Below, in pieces: positions 36,170-44,360 of a stretch of DNA of 64,000 nucleotides (positions are counted from its first letter, which is position 1; each line of letters starts with the position of its first letter). The position numbers and the translations under genes were made by a program. Origin of the DNA: Paenibacillus lupini (GTDB lineage Bacteria > Bacillota > Bacilli > Paenibacillales > Paenibacillaceae); assembly GCF_011761355.1 (NCBI RefSeq), contig NZ_JAASRW010000003.1, positions 705,188-769,187 of the forward strand. Reading direction: 5' to 3'. Under the pieces are notes generated by a model. It saw only the letters and a program-made list of their open reading frames with translations, searched no databases and had not been told where the DNA came from.

Positions 36170-37555
36170 ATGGAACGTTTCTTTAAGTTTAAGGAACATG
36201 GTACAAACTTCAGAACGGAAATTATGGCGGGTCTGACTACGTTTATGACGATGGCTTACATACTAGCCGTCAACCCGATCATTCTGACGCCAACTGGTCT
36301 TGACTGGACGGCAGTATTCCTTGCAACAGCGATTGCAGCAGGTATTTTCACAATTGCTATGGGCTTGTTCGTAAACTTCCCAGTTGCCCTGGCACCTGGT
36401 ATGGGTCTTAATGCATATTTCGCTTCGACGGTTATTGCTTCGCAGGCTACGGATAAACCAATCTCGGTAGCAATGGGTCTGACAGCGGTATTTATCTCGG
36501 GTATTATCTTTATCATCCTGACACTGACGCAAATTCGTCAAATGCTGATTACAGCTGTTCCAGACAGCTTGAAGCATGCAATTACGGTTGGTATCGGTTT
36601 GTTTATTACAATTGTTGGCTTGAAAGGCAGCGGTCTGATGACGGTTGCTGTAACAGCCTTTGGCGATATTAAAGCAGGTGCTTATACGGATGTTTCCGGT
36701 TCGGAGACAGTCATCCATATCGGCAGCTTCTCGAATGAAACGGTAGTAATGACAGTGGTTGCACTGCTCATTATCGGTATTCTGATGGTTATGCGTGTAC
36801 CGGGCGCGATCCTGTGGGGTATCCTTGGTACAACCGTTCTTTCGATCATTCTTGGTCAAGTTGACGTGAAGAAGACTTTCACTGATCAAAATTGGGCACC
36901 AGACTTCACTACAATGAACATTGGCCACTTTGACTTCCCAGGCGTGTTTGAAGTTGGGATCATCACAGTCGTATTGACCTTCACGTTCGTAGAGTTGTTT
37001 GATACATTCGGTACGCTGGTTGGTACAGCTAACCGTGCCGGTCTTATGAAAAACCCTGAAGAGGGCAAAAAACGTATTGGTAAAGCGATGTTCGTTGATG
37101 CCTTCGCGGTAAGCGGTGGTGCATTGCTTGGTACAAGTACAGTAACAGCTTTCGTAGAAAGCTCCGCTGGTGTTGCGCAAGGCGGACGTACAGGGCTGAC
37201 TTCGGTAACAACAGGTATCTGCTTCTTGCTCTCGATCTTCTTGTCGCCAGTCGTTGCACTGGTTCCTGCAGCAGCAACTAACGCAGCACTGATTATCGTT
37301 GGTGTACTGATGCTTCAATCGGTCAAAGAAATCGACTTCTCTGACATGGTATATGCGATTCCTTCGTTCCTGACACTGGCGCTTATGCCGTTCACGTACA
37401 GCATCGCTAACGGTATCTCGTTTGGTATCGTAACGTATGTTGTTCTGGCGACAGTTGCTAACGCAGCGAATAAAGGCAAATATAAAGTTCACTGGCTCAT
37501 GTGGATACTGGCGATTCTAATTATCGGCCGCTACGTCATCATGGGAACAGAATAA
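36170..37555 (+). CDS. pbuG: Hypoxanthine/guanine permease, NCS2 (AzgA/PbuG) family
   Basis: 461-residue proton-coupled purine permease with about 12-14 membrane segments. N-terminal TEIMAGLTTFMTMAYILAVNP and LAPGMGLNAYF are signatures of the AzgA/PbuG subgroup; the FVELFDTFGTL...A..AGL stretch near residue 290 matches its second conserved block, with substrate-binding acidic residues. The start at 36170 follows GGGGGG; the frame is open to 36134 but without a ribosome binding site. Control by a guanine-type riboswitch, and probably PurR, agrees with guanine/hypoxanthine as substrate. Confidence 0.95.
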   Translation: MERFFKFKEHGTNFRTEIMAGLTTFMTMAYILAVNPIILTPTGLDWTAVFLATAIAAGIFTIAMGLFVNFPVALAPGMGLNAYFASTVIASQATDKPISVAMGLTAVFISGIIFIILTLTQIRQMLITAVPDSLKHAITVGIGLFITIVGLKGSGLMTVAVTAFGDIKAGAYTDVSGSETVIHIGSFSNETVVMTVVALLIIGILMVMRVPGAILWGILGTTVLSIILGQVDVKKTFTDQNWAPDFTTMNIGHFDFPGVFEVGIITVVLTFTFVELFDTFGTLVGTANRAGLMKNPEEGKKRIGKAMFVDAFAVSGGALLGTSTVTAFVESSAGVAQGGRTGLTSVTTGICFLLSIFLSPVVALVPAAATNAALIIVGVLMLQSVKEIDFSDMVYAIPSFLTLALMPFTYSIANGISFGIVTYVVLATVANAANKGKYKVHWLMWILAILIIGRYVIMGTE

Positions 37556-37570
37556 TTATAATAGAAGAAA

Positions 37571-37604
37571 TAAAAAGCAGCGCTGGACCGGCGCTGCTTT
37601 TTTG
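37571..37604 (+). terminator. Intrinsic terminator after pbuG
   Basis: AAAAAGCAGCGC-TGGACCG-GCGCTGCTTTTTT. Confidence 0.9.
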
Positions 37605-38044
37605 TGTGCTTGGCAGCGCATCATGCTTAGGGTGCAAGTCCAGAGAATGCCGCTAAGTGCATGTTCGATTTATTGGCATGTTTACAGTCATCCTGTATTT
37701 CATCCAATGAAAATCGCCATTGGTGTTTGAGAGATCAGCTAAGTTGGATTCCATCCAGCGTAATCTTACTATTTAGTGGCTGGACGTAACTTATGATTGA
37801 ATCTACTGTATGAAATACAACCTACGCATCTCTCTTGCTCCACCAGCCTCATTTTAAATGTATAAAATACAACATTATAGCTTGGCGGGCTAAGCGTTCC
37901 TACCAGTACTTATCCTACAAACCTAACCGTCATCGCCGGAGCAAGGGGCGATAAAATCCTGCGAGGGTCTTATATGAGTTGCATATAACCTATAATCAAC
38001 TGAGATGAATATCAATCAGCCCCTTCGTGCCCGGCTGCCGACAA
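37605..38044. repeat. Non-coding region with short palindromic repeats
   Basis: No gene is seen between pbuG and the phosphodiester glycosidase gene. Copies of the same near-palindromic family as at 4647-4828 lie at 37693-37708 (CTGTATTTCATCCAAT), 37743-37759 (GTTGGATTCCATCCAGC), and inverted at 37806-37822 (CTGTATGAAATACAACC) and 37859-37874 (TGTATAAAATACAACA). Confidence 0.6.
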
Positions 38045-38087
38045 ACAAAACAACTCCAGGTTCCTTGAACCTGGAGTTGTTTGTTTG
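38045..38087 (-). terminator. Intrinsic terminator of the phosphodiester glycosidase gene
   Basis: CAACTCCAGGTTC-CTT-GAACCTGGAGTTG stem; on the minus strand it is followed by TTTTGTTTGT. Confidence 0.88.
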
Positions 38088-38094
38088 CGGCTTA

Positions 38095-39174
38095 TTATTT
38101 AAAAAACAAAAAGTGCGTAGGCAGCTTACGAAGCTGTCCATCGGACGGCTTGTTAATGACGCGTCCGTTCCAGATGAGTGACGAGGAGCCGCCGCCATCT
38201 AAGTTATAACCGTCAACTACGCCGAATCGCTGCAATAACAGCTGCATCTCAGTAAGTGTTGCGCCGGAGCTGCCGCCTTCGTTGCGGCCATCGGCTACAA
38301 GGATAAGCAGCTGCCCATCTTTATAGTTGGCGATGACGGTTCGTGGTGCTCGCGTCGGGCTGGTCTGCCACTTTGATGGAATGGTAGTAGGGCTGCCATT
38401 CTTGAGCAGCACGGGAACGAATGAAGCTCCAAACTTTACATTCAAGCTGTCGAGCTGCTGCTGGTTAGTGAACTTGCCGCCGACCAGCTTATTACTCACA
38501 TTCAAGCCAACGAAGAACAAGTCGGCACGTGTTGGCTGGAAGCCATCTACATAATTGCCGTTAACGATGGTTGTGCTGAGCGGATAACGCTTGCCACCGC
38601 CATCGGCAAAGCCTCCAGCGTTAACGCCAGCGACAGCGCCATAACGCTGTACAGCAGCAAGTGTCGTCTCTGCACTGCCTGCTTTATCTTTGCCCAGCAC
38701 CATTTTCATCGCATCGCTTGATTTCAGTTTAATCTTTAGTGCGTAGCTTTGAAAGTTATCAGCCTTTATGTAGTATAATTGCGCACGCAGCTTGTCCGAG
38801 TTAATCGTCCCCGAAGGAGAACCAAGCCGGCTTGTTATAATCCTATCGTACACAAGCAGGGGACGGCCCGCCTGAGCGGTTGCTGTCTTAACGATTTGCT
38901 TCATATCGGCATTGGTCTGGTTGTACAGCTTCAGTTGTTTCTTGATGGAGGCGCTTGTCTGGACAGCCGTTTGATGAGCCGTATCGAGGCCAGCTGCAAG
39001 TGACTTCGTACGGGCCTCTTCAGCATCTGTCTGCTGTTCAGAGCTCGCCTTTGGAAAACTGCTGTCTGGCAGCACAATCGAGATGTTCGATACCATCAGC
39101 CATAAAAGCATAGCAACAAATGGTGTGCAGGCGAGCAGCATCGTTCGGTTCATCATGCGGATGGATGGGGTCAT
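38095..39174 (-). CDS. Membrane-anchored phosphodiester glycosidase family (NAGPA) protein
   Basis: 359-residue protein with an N-terminal membrane anchor (about 12-33), an Ala/Thr/Gln-rich helical segment, and a C-terminal NAGPA/DUF2233 domain from about residue 130. Hallmarks are AGVNAGGFADGGG, RAPRTVIA, LLILVADGRNEGGSSGATLTE and YNLDGGGSSSLIW. Known members cleave phosphodiester-linked sugars (mammalian uncovering enzyme) and in bacteria associate with exopolysaccharides or wall teichoic acid. It overlaps the upstream coiled-coil gene by four bases, so the two products likely work together at the membrane. Confidence 0.88.
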   Translation of the reverse strand: MTPSIRMMNRTMLLACTPFVAMLLWLMVSNISIVLPDSSFPKASSEQQTDAEEARTKSLAAGLDTAHQTAVQTSASIKKQLKLYNQTNADMKQIVKTATAQAGRPLLVYDRIITSRLGSPSGTINSDKLRAQLYYIKADNFQSYALKIKLKSSDAMKMVLGKDKAGSAETTLAAVQRYGAVAGVNAGGFADGGGKRYPLSTTIVNGNYVDGFQPTRADLFFVGLNVSNKLVGGKFTNQQQLDSLNVKFGASFVPVLLKNGSPTTIPSKWQTSPTRAPRTVIANYKDGQLLILVADGRNEGGSSGATLTEMQLLLQRFGVVDGYNLDGGGSSSLIWNGRVINKPSDGQLRKLPTHFLFFK

Positions 39175-39599
39175 TTGAGCACATCCAGGTTTTTCTGCAG
39201 TTCGTTCAGCTTCTTCTTCACTTCGTTTAATTGGCTGTACAGCTTGTTGCTGTTGTCGGTTTTGACATCAGCATTGTCCTTGGAGAAGGTAAGCAGCTCA
39301 TTTAGTGCTTCAACCTTGGAATCCAATTGCGACAGTTCAGCTTTATAATCCGTTTCGAGTTTTGCGATGCGATCCTCGTATTGCTTTTGCATAACGGCAA
39401 TTTGGCTTGCCGTTTGGCGTTCCACATCGGCAGCAATCTGCTGCTGAACATGTTCGCTGTATAGCTTGGCGCCGGTTATACCGGAAGCAATCAGGACGAT
39501 CCATACACATACAAAGATAACGAAGGAGCGCTGCTTGGCAGCTTTGCGCGGCTTCGTCTCATAAGAAGCACTTGTTGTATCTAAAGCAGTATTGCTCAT
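39171..39599 (-). CDS. Single-pass membrane protein with long coiled coil
   Basis: 142-residue protein not assignable to a named family. It has a basic N-terminus (KPRKAAKQR), one membrane helix (about 25-45), then a charged heptad-rich extracellular coiled coil to the C-terminus (TASQIAVMQKQYEDRIAKLE..., ...LNEVKKKLNELQKNLD). The ATG at 39599 has GAGGTG 9 nt upstream; a GTG at 39611 is in frame. It is coupled by an ATGA overlap to the NAGPA gene, suggesting a scaffold or partner. The general layout is similar to DivIC-like or spacer proteins, but I see no specific match. Confidence 0.75.
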   Translation of the reverse strand: MSNTALDTTSASYETKPRKAAKQRSFVIFVCVWIVLIASGITGAKLYSEHVQQQIAADVERQTASQIAVMQKQYEDRIAKLETDYKAELSQLDSKVEALNELLTFSKDNADVKTDNSNKLYSQLNEVKKKLNELQKNLDVLK

Positions 39600-39759
39600 T
39601 AGGGCATTCACCTCATTCTTTTATTAAGAAGAGTGAAGTGAACGGACTGCAAAAAATAAGAGTAAAGCTAGTCTAACATTTTGGACGCACGAACGATGCC
39701 GATAGGTTGCGGCTGTCACTACATTGTAACAAAGATTGCTAATTAAGGTGTCAATCATT

Positions 39760-39787
39760 TTGTGGGAATTGAAGGATACGTTATAAT
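39760..39787 (+). promoter_or_regulatory. Probable sigma-A promoter of msrAB
   Basis: TTGTGG (39760-39765), 16-nt spacer, perfect TATAAT (39782-39787), about 20 nt before the ribosome binding site. Confidence 0.6.
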
Positions 39788-39819
39788 AGGAGAGATTAAG
39801 CTTGAAGGAGGTTGCCAAA

Positions 39820-40779
39820 ATGACTGCAGCTGTAGAACAAGCCATGTTTGCAGGAGGATGCTTCTGGTGCATGGTATCACCGTTTGAAGAAACACCGGGT
39901 ATTTTGTCTGTTGTATCGGGTTATTCTGGAGGCCATACAGAAAATCCTACTTACGAGGAAGTATGCTCGGAAACAACCGGCCATGCCGAAGTCGTTCATA
40001 TTACGTTTGATCCATCGATCTATTCCTATGACAAGCTGCTGGATGTGTACTGGCGGCAGATCGATCCAACCGATACAGGCGGCCAGTTCCATGACCGCGG
40101 AGAATCTTATCGGACGGCTATCTTCTATTATAATGAAGAGCAACGCGAGAAGGCGGAAGCGTCCAAGGCTGCACTGAATGCCAGCGGCAGATTCGACAAG
40201 CCAGTCGCAACGATTATTGAGCCGGCGAAAGAGTTTTATCCAGCGGAGGACTATCATCAAGGCTATCATCGGACGAACCCATTCCGTTATAAAATGTACC
40301 GCAAGGGATCTGGCCGAGATGCTTTCATTAATAAGCATTGGACAATTAAGAAGGATGAAGGCGATCTTCGTTCTCGCCTTACTCCAATTCAATATGAAGT
40401 GACGCAAAATAATGCAACGGAGCGTCCTTTTACCGGGGAATATTGGGATCATAAGGAAGATGGACTGTATGTCGATATCGTCTCTGGTGAGCCGCTGTTT
40501 ACCTCCCGTGAGAAATATGATTCTGGCTGCGGCTGGCCAAGCTTCACAAAGCCGGTGAAGGAATCGGTTATTAACGAAGTACTTGATAAAAGTCACTTCA
40601 TGGTCCGTACGGAAGTGCGGAGCAAAGAAGGCGATTCCCATCTCGGACATGTGTTTGATGACGGTCCTGGACCAAATGGACTCCGCTATTGCATTAACTC
40701 CGCTTCCCTTCGGTTTATTCCCGCAGCGGACCTGGAGAAGGAAGGGTACGGAGAGTACGTCGGCTATTTCGAAAAATAA
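39820..40779 (+). CDS. msrAB: Bifunctional methionine sulfoxide reductase MsrA-MsrB
   Basis: 319-residue fusion enzyme reducing both diastereomers of methionine sulfoxide. The MsrA half has GGCFWC with catalytic C14, then [17 protein letters not shown] and GTRYRSAIFYY-like [11 protein letters not shown]. The MsrB half from about residue 180 has SGCGWPSF and the catalytic Cys in [11 protein letters not shown]. The CxxC zinc pairs found in some MsrB proteins are absent. Start chosen at 39820 with AAGGAGG upstream; six in-frame codons upstream are excluded. MsrA-MsrB order is the usual Firmicutes fusion. Confidence 0.96.
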   Translation: MTAAVEQAMFAGGCFWCMVSPFEETPGILSVVSGYSGGHTENPTYEEVCSETTGHAEVVHITFDPSIYSYDKLLDVYWRQIDPTDTGGQFHDRGESYRTAIFYYNEEQREKAEASKAALNASGRFDKPVATIIEPAKEFYPAEDYHQGYHRTNPFRYKMYRKGSGRDAFINKHWTIKKDEGDLRSRLTPIQYEVTQNNATERPFTGEYWDHKEDGLYVDIVSGEPLFTSREKYDSGCGWPSFTKPVKESVINEVLDKSHFMVRTEVRSKEGDSHLGHVFDDGPGPNGLRYCINSASLRFIPAADLEKEGYGEYVGYFEK

Positions 40780-40819
40780 GAAAGTTTACACTTGAATAAC
40801 GTTTATTGGAGGAGAAACT

Positions 40820-41392
40820 ATGCATATCGAAGAAGCAATTCGAACGAGACGTTCGATTGGACGCGTAAAGAAGGACCCGGTTGATCGTAATCTGATTGAG
40901 AAGGTGCTGGAAGCGGCGACATGGGCGCCAAGCCATCACAATACTCAGCCTTGGAAGTTTATCGTTATGACAGGTGAAGGCCGTGCGAAGCTTGGGGAAG
41001 GTTATGCACGTGTAGCACTTGCTTCGCTTGAAGCAGGGGAAAGCCCTGATCTGGAGGAAAGACTGCGCAAGGAACGGGTGAAAGCATACCGTTCACCTGT
41101 TGTCATTACGGTAGTCTGCTCTCCATCGGATGATCCTCGGGCAACGCTTGTCGAGGAGATTGCAGCATCGCATACAGCAGTTCAAAACCTGCTGCTTGCA
41201 GCACATGCGAACGGACTTGGTGCAATCTGGCGCTCCGGCGGTCCAATGTACCATCCTCTTATGAAGGACACATTTGGTCTTGCTGAGAATGAGCAGATTG
41301 TTGCTATGGTCTATATGGGTTATCCCGATATGACGCCGCCGGACGTGAAACGTACACCGGCAACAGAAAAAACAATCTGGCTGGAATCCTAG
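40820..41392 (+). CDS. Nitroreductase family protein
   Basis: 190-residue FMN-dependent oxidoreductase. FMN-contacting motifs are RTRRSIGRV at the N-terminus and WAPSHHNTQPWKF near 34-46, with the C-terminal GYPDMTPP block. GGAGGAG precedes the ATG. It lies 40 nt after msrAB and ends at the first terminator, so the two are probably co-transcribed as an oxidative stress pair. The physiological substrate is unknown. Confidence 0.9.
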   Translation: MHIEEAIRTRRSIGRVKKDPVDRNLIEKVLEAATWAPSHHNTQPWKFIVMTGEGRAKLGEGYARVALASLEAGESPDLEERLRKERVKAYRSPVVITVVCSPSDDPRATLVEEIAASHTAVQNLLLAAHANGLGAIWRSGGPMYHPLMKDTFGLAENEQIVAMVYMGYPDMTPPDVKRTPATEKTIWLES

Positions 41393-41408
41393 GAAATACA
41401 GACAATCT

Positions 41409-41434
41409 GAAGCGCCCGAGAGGGCGCTTTTTTT
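41409..41434 (+). terminator. Intrinsic terminator after the nitroreductase
   Basis: GAAGCGCCC-GAGA-GGGCGCTTTTTTT. Confidence 0.9.
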
Positions 41435-41474
41435 ATTTTCGAATAAATAGGAAATAACTTCTCGAATCCAAACA

Positions 41475-41562
41475 TTGACTGATTGAATGAAAAGCTATAT
41501 AGTTGTAAATACTTTGTTGCTAATTAATTTAGTATTAAAATATTAAGAACTAACTAAATTAA
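41475..41562 (+). promoter_or_regulatory. Promoter and candidate MarR operator, module 1
   Basis: TTGACT (41475-41480), 17-nt spacer, TATAGT (41498-41503). Downstream lies an inverted repeat TTAATTTAGT (41524-41533) / ACTAAATTAA (41553-41562), a plausible autoregulatory site. The promoter is nearly copied at 43757-43785. Confidence 0.65.
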
Positions 41563-41605
41563 AGGTTGAACGAAAGGCGAGGTCAGGGTGGGAAGGAGAG
41601 AGGGA

Positions 41606-42040
41606 ATGACGAATACAAGCGAAGAATTGATTGGTTTTATCGGACAGTTCAGGACGTTTCTTAGAAACGTGAACAGCGATTGGAGCAAGAATACGATGTG
41701 CGGCATGAACTATACGCAATTCAAGCTGCTCTTCACCCTTCATACATCTGGCACTCACAAAGTATCGGATATTGCAGATATTCTCGGGCTTACTTCTGGG
41801 GCAATTACGGGAATCGCGGATAAGCTTGTTGCAGAAGGATGGATTAGCAGGGAACGGGCCAGTAATGACCGCAGAGTGGTGTACATTGCCTTAACGTCCA
41901 AAGGTCAGGAAATGGTTGATGAAATTCTTGAGTCACAGAAAGAGACCTTTTCTTCCCTTTTTAATGTACTGCCGGAAGAAGATATTCAGCACCTGAGAAG
42001 AATTTTCTCCAAGCTGCTTGCGAATATGGATAACAAATAG
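41606..42040 (+). CDS. MarR-family transcriptional regulator, copy 1
   Basis: 144-residue winged-helix regulator. The recognition region reads KVSDIADILGLTSGAITGIADKLVAEGWISRER and the wing is SNDRRVVYIALTSKG. A GGAAGGAGAG site precedes the ATG at 41606. It is followed after 24 nt by an MFS exporter and likely represses this operon from its own promoter, relieved by a drug-like ligand. It is strikingly similar to the regulator at 43885 (same length, identical LLANMDNK end). Confidence 0.92.
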   Translation: MTNTSEELIGFIGQFRTFLRNVNSDWSKNTMCGMNYTQFKLLFTLHTSGTHKVSDIADILGLTSGAITGIADKLVAEGWISRERASNDRRVVYIALTSKGQEMVDEILESQKETFSSLFNVLPEEDIQHLRRIFSKLLANMDNK

Positions 42041-42064
42041 ATTTAGAGGAGAAGAGAGTAAAAC

Positions 42065-43696
42065 ATGGAACATTTATCAAAACAAAGAAAACTGACGATT
42101 ATGATTGCTATCATGTTCGCAATGTTCTTTGCAGCTATTAACCAAACAATAACAAGTACGGCAATGCCGCGCATTATCGCACAATTAGGCGGTATGGATC
42201 TTTATACATGGACGATCACGATCTATATGCTGACTTCCACCATCGCCACCATTCTAGTCGGCAAGCTGTCTGATATATATGGGCGTAAGCCATTTATCTT
42301 GGCAGGTATTTTATTTTTTATCGTTGGTGCATTTACGTCCGGTCTTTCGGAGAATGTGTATCAATTCATTACCTTCCGTGGTATTCAAGGGGTAGGCGCC
42401 GGTATTATTATGGCAACAGCTTTCACATCCGTAGGTGACTTGTTCCCTCCACGTGAACGGGGCAAATGGACAGGTATAATGACGGCTGTATTTGGCTTCT
42501 CCAGCGTTATTGGTCCAACACTTGGTGGATGGATTATCGACAATATGGCTTGGCACTGGGTATTCTGGATCTTCCTGCCGCTTGGTGTTATTGCATTCAT
42601 TATGATTCTGACGTTATTCCCGAAAACCGAGCGCAAAGCTCATCAGCCAATCGACTACTTGGGTTCGATCTTCCTGACAACAACTCTCGTACCACTGCTG
42701 CTTGCTTTTACATGGGCAGGTTCGAAATACGAATGGGCGTCTGTTCAAGTTATCGGCTTGTTTGGCATAACCGTTTTATCGCTCATTATCTTCCTGCTTA
42801 TTGAACGGAAAGCGAAGAACCCTGTGCTTCCGCTTTATATTTTCCGTAATGGTACAGTAGCTCTCTCCAATGTAATTGGCTTTATTATGAACTTCGGTAT
42901 GATGGGGGCGCTGATCTACCTGTCCTTCTTCGTACAAGGTGTTCTTGGTATCTCGCCAACACATGCTGGTTATGTAACGATGCCAATGTCGATTGGTATG
43001 GTTATTACAAGTGCGATTGGTGGTCAATTGATCTCGAGAACAGGGAAGTACAAACGTTTTGCAGTTATTGGCTTGCCGATTATGCTTGTAGGTATGCTGA
43101 TTATGACGTTTATGAACAACGTACCAATGGCGGTACTGGCGATGATCATCTTTGGCCTTGGTCTTGGCCTTGGTATGCCGGTCTTCTCACTTACGGTTCA
43201 AAATGCGGTACCGCACACAGAACTTGGTGCAGCAACAGCAACCATGCAATTGTTCCGTAACTTGGGTGGTACAATTGGTATCGCAGTGATGGGTACCGTC
43301 CTGTCCTCAGCACTGAAGCATAATCTGACGGATCTTTCCAAGTCTGGCGAAGGCGCAGATATGTCGAAGCTTGATCCAGCTACAGCGGAGAAATTTGCAC
43401 AGTTTGCAAATCCTCAGATGCTGACAGATCAACCAGCACTTAAAGCGACTCGTGAAGGCTTAACGGCTGATCTGCAGGTGCAATTTGATAAAATGATAGA
43501 CTTGCTTCGTGATGCGCTTAGCAATTCGCTGTCGACAGTATTTTTGACAGGTGCGGTCATTTTGTTCATCGCCGTAGTACTTGTATGGTTCATTAGAGAA
43601 ATCCCACTTCGTACAACCAATAAGACACCACAAGAAGTTTCTGGTGGTACAGAAGTAAATGTGGAAGGCCAAGTTGCTGTTAGCCAAAGCAAATAA
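42065..43696 (+). CDS. MFS multidrug exporter, DHA2 (EmrB/QacA-like) family
   Basis: 543-residue proton antiporter with 14 predicted membrane segments. Motif A GKLSDIYGRKP sits in the loop after segment 2, and motif C-like GFSSVIGPTLGGW in segment 5 marks it as an exporter. It begins after a GAGGAGA site. The C-terminus extends about 40 residues past the last helix and ends VAVSQSK. Cotranscribed with the upstream MarR gene. Substrate unknown, probably a drug or lipophilic compound. Confidence 0.92.
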   Translation: MEHLSKQRKLTIMIAIMFAMFFAAINQTITSTAMPRIIAQLGGMDLYTWTITIYMLTSTIATILVGKLSDIYGRKPFILAGILFFIVGAFTSGLSENVYQFITFRGIQGVGAGIIMATAFTSVGDLFPPRERGKWTGIMTAVFGFSSVIGPTLGGWIIDNMAWHWVFWIFLPLGVIAFIMILTLFPKTERKAHQPIDYLGSIFLTTTLVPLLLAFTWAGSKYEWASVQVIGLFGITVLSLIIFLLIERKAKNPVLPLYIFRNGTVALSNVIGFIMNFGMMGALIYLSFFVQGVLGISPTHAGYVTMPMSIGMVITSAIGGQLISRTGKYKRFAVIGLPIMLVGMLIMTFMNNVPMAVLAMIIFGLGLGLGMPVFSLTVQNAVPHTELGAATATMQLFRNLGGTIGIAVMGTVLSSALKHNLTDLSKSGEGADMSKLDPATAEKFAQFANPQMLTDQPALKATREGLTADLQVQFDKMIDLLRDALSNSLSTVFLTGAVILFIAVVLVWFIREIPLRTTNKTPQEVSGGTEVNVEGQVAVSQSK

Positions 43697-43713
43697 GGAA
43701 AAACTATTAAAGC

Positions 43714-43741
43714 AAAGACAGTCTAAAAGCTGTCTTTTTTC
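43714..43741 (+). terminator. Intrinsic terminator after MFS exporter 1
   Basis: AAAGACAGTC-TAAAA-GCTGTCTTTTTTC; short stem with a T-run. Confidence 0.75.
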
Positions 43742-43756
43742 TTTCCAAAAAACCCG

Positions 43757-43785
43757 TTGACTGATTCATAAAAGAGATATATAGT
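43757..43785 (+). promoter_or_regulatory. Promoter of marR module 2
   Basis: TTGACT (43757-43762), 17-nt spacer, TATAGT (43780-43785). The stretch from the -35 through the A/T-rich operator region resembles that of module 1, indicating duplication including the control region. Confidence 0.7.
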
Positions 43786-43884
43786 AGTAAATGCTTTATT
43801 AATAATTTGTTTAGTTTTAAAATATTAAATGCTAATGTATTATCTCGATCCATGGCATATATCAGAGTAGAAAGGAGAGAGGGA

Positions 43885-44319
43885 ATGAGCAATGCCAATG
43901 AAGAACTAATTGGTTTTCTTGGCCAGTTCCGGACATTCTTGAAGAACGTAAACAATGAATGGAGCAGGAAGACGATGAGCGGTATGAACTATACGCAGTT
44001 CAAAGTTTTGTTTACCCTTCATACATCAGGTTCGCGCAAGGTATCTGAAATGGCCGAAGTATTAGGACTTACCTCTGGCGCGATAACAGGCATAGCCGAT
44101 AAATTGGTCGCTGAAGGCTGGATTAGCCGTGAGCGTGCCAATGATGATCGGCGAGTCGTGTACATTGCATTAACCGCTAAGGGCAAGGCGATGGTGGACG
44201 ATTTGCTTGAATCGCAGAAAGAAACATTCTCCTCATTCTTTCATGCACTGCCAGTAGAGGATATTCAGCATCTGAAGAGGATTTTCACTCAGCTGCTTGC
44301 GAATATGGATAACAAATAG
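43885..44319 (+). CDS. MarR-family transcriptional regulator, copy 2
   Basis: 144-residue paralogue of the regulator at 41606. The helix-turn-helix (LTSGAITGIADKLVAEGWISRER) is identical and the wing differs at few positions, so both proteins may bind the same operators. GAAAGGAGAGAGGGA precedes the ATG at 43885; an open 26-codon extension upstream overlaps the promoter region and is rejected. It is followed by a second, different MFS exporter. Confidence 0.92.
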   Translation: MSNANEELIGFLGQFRTFLKNVNNEWSRKTMSGMNYTQFKVLFTLHTSGSRKVSEMAEVLGLTSGAITGIADKLVAEGWISRERANDDRRVVYIALTAKGKAMVDDLLESQKETFSSFFHALPVEDIQHLKRIFTQLLANMDNK

Positions 44320-44360
44320 TATTTAGCATGCAACACATCTAAAAAAGGAGAGAAAGACCT

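Noticed and set aside
36263..37492. 409-codon open frame antisense to pbuG
   Set aside because: Composition (Cys-, Asn- and Arg-rich) is that of a reverse shadow of a hydrophobic membrane protein gene.
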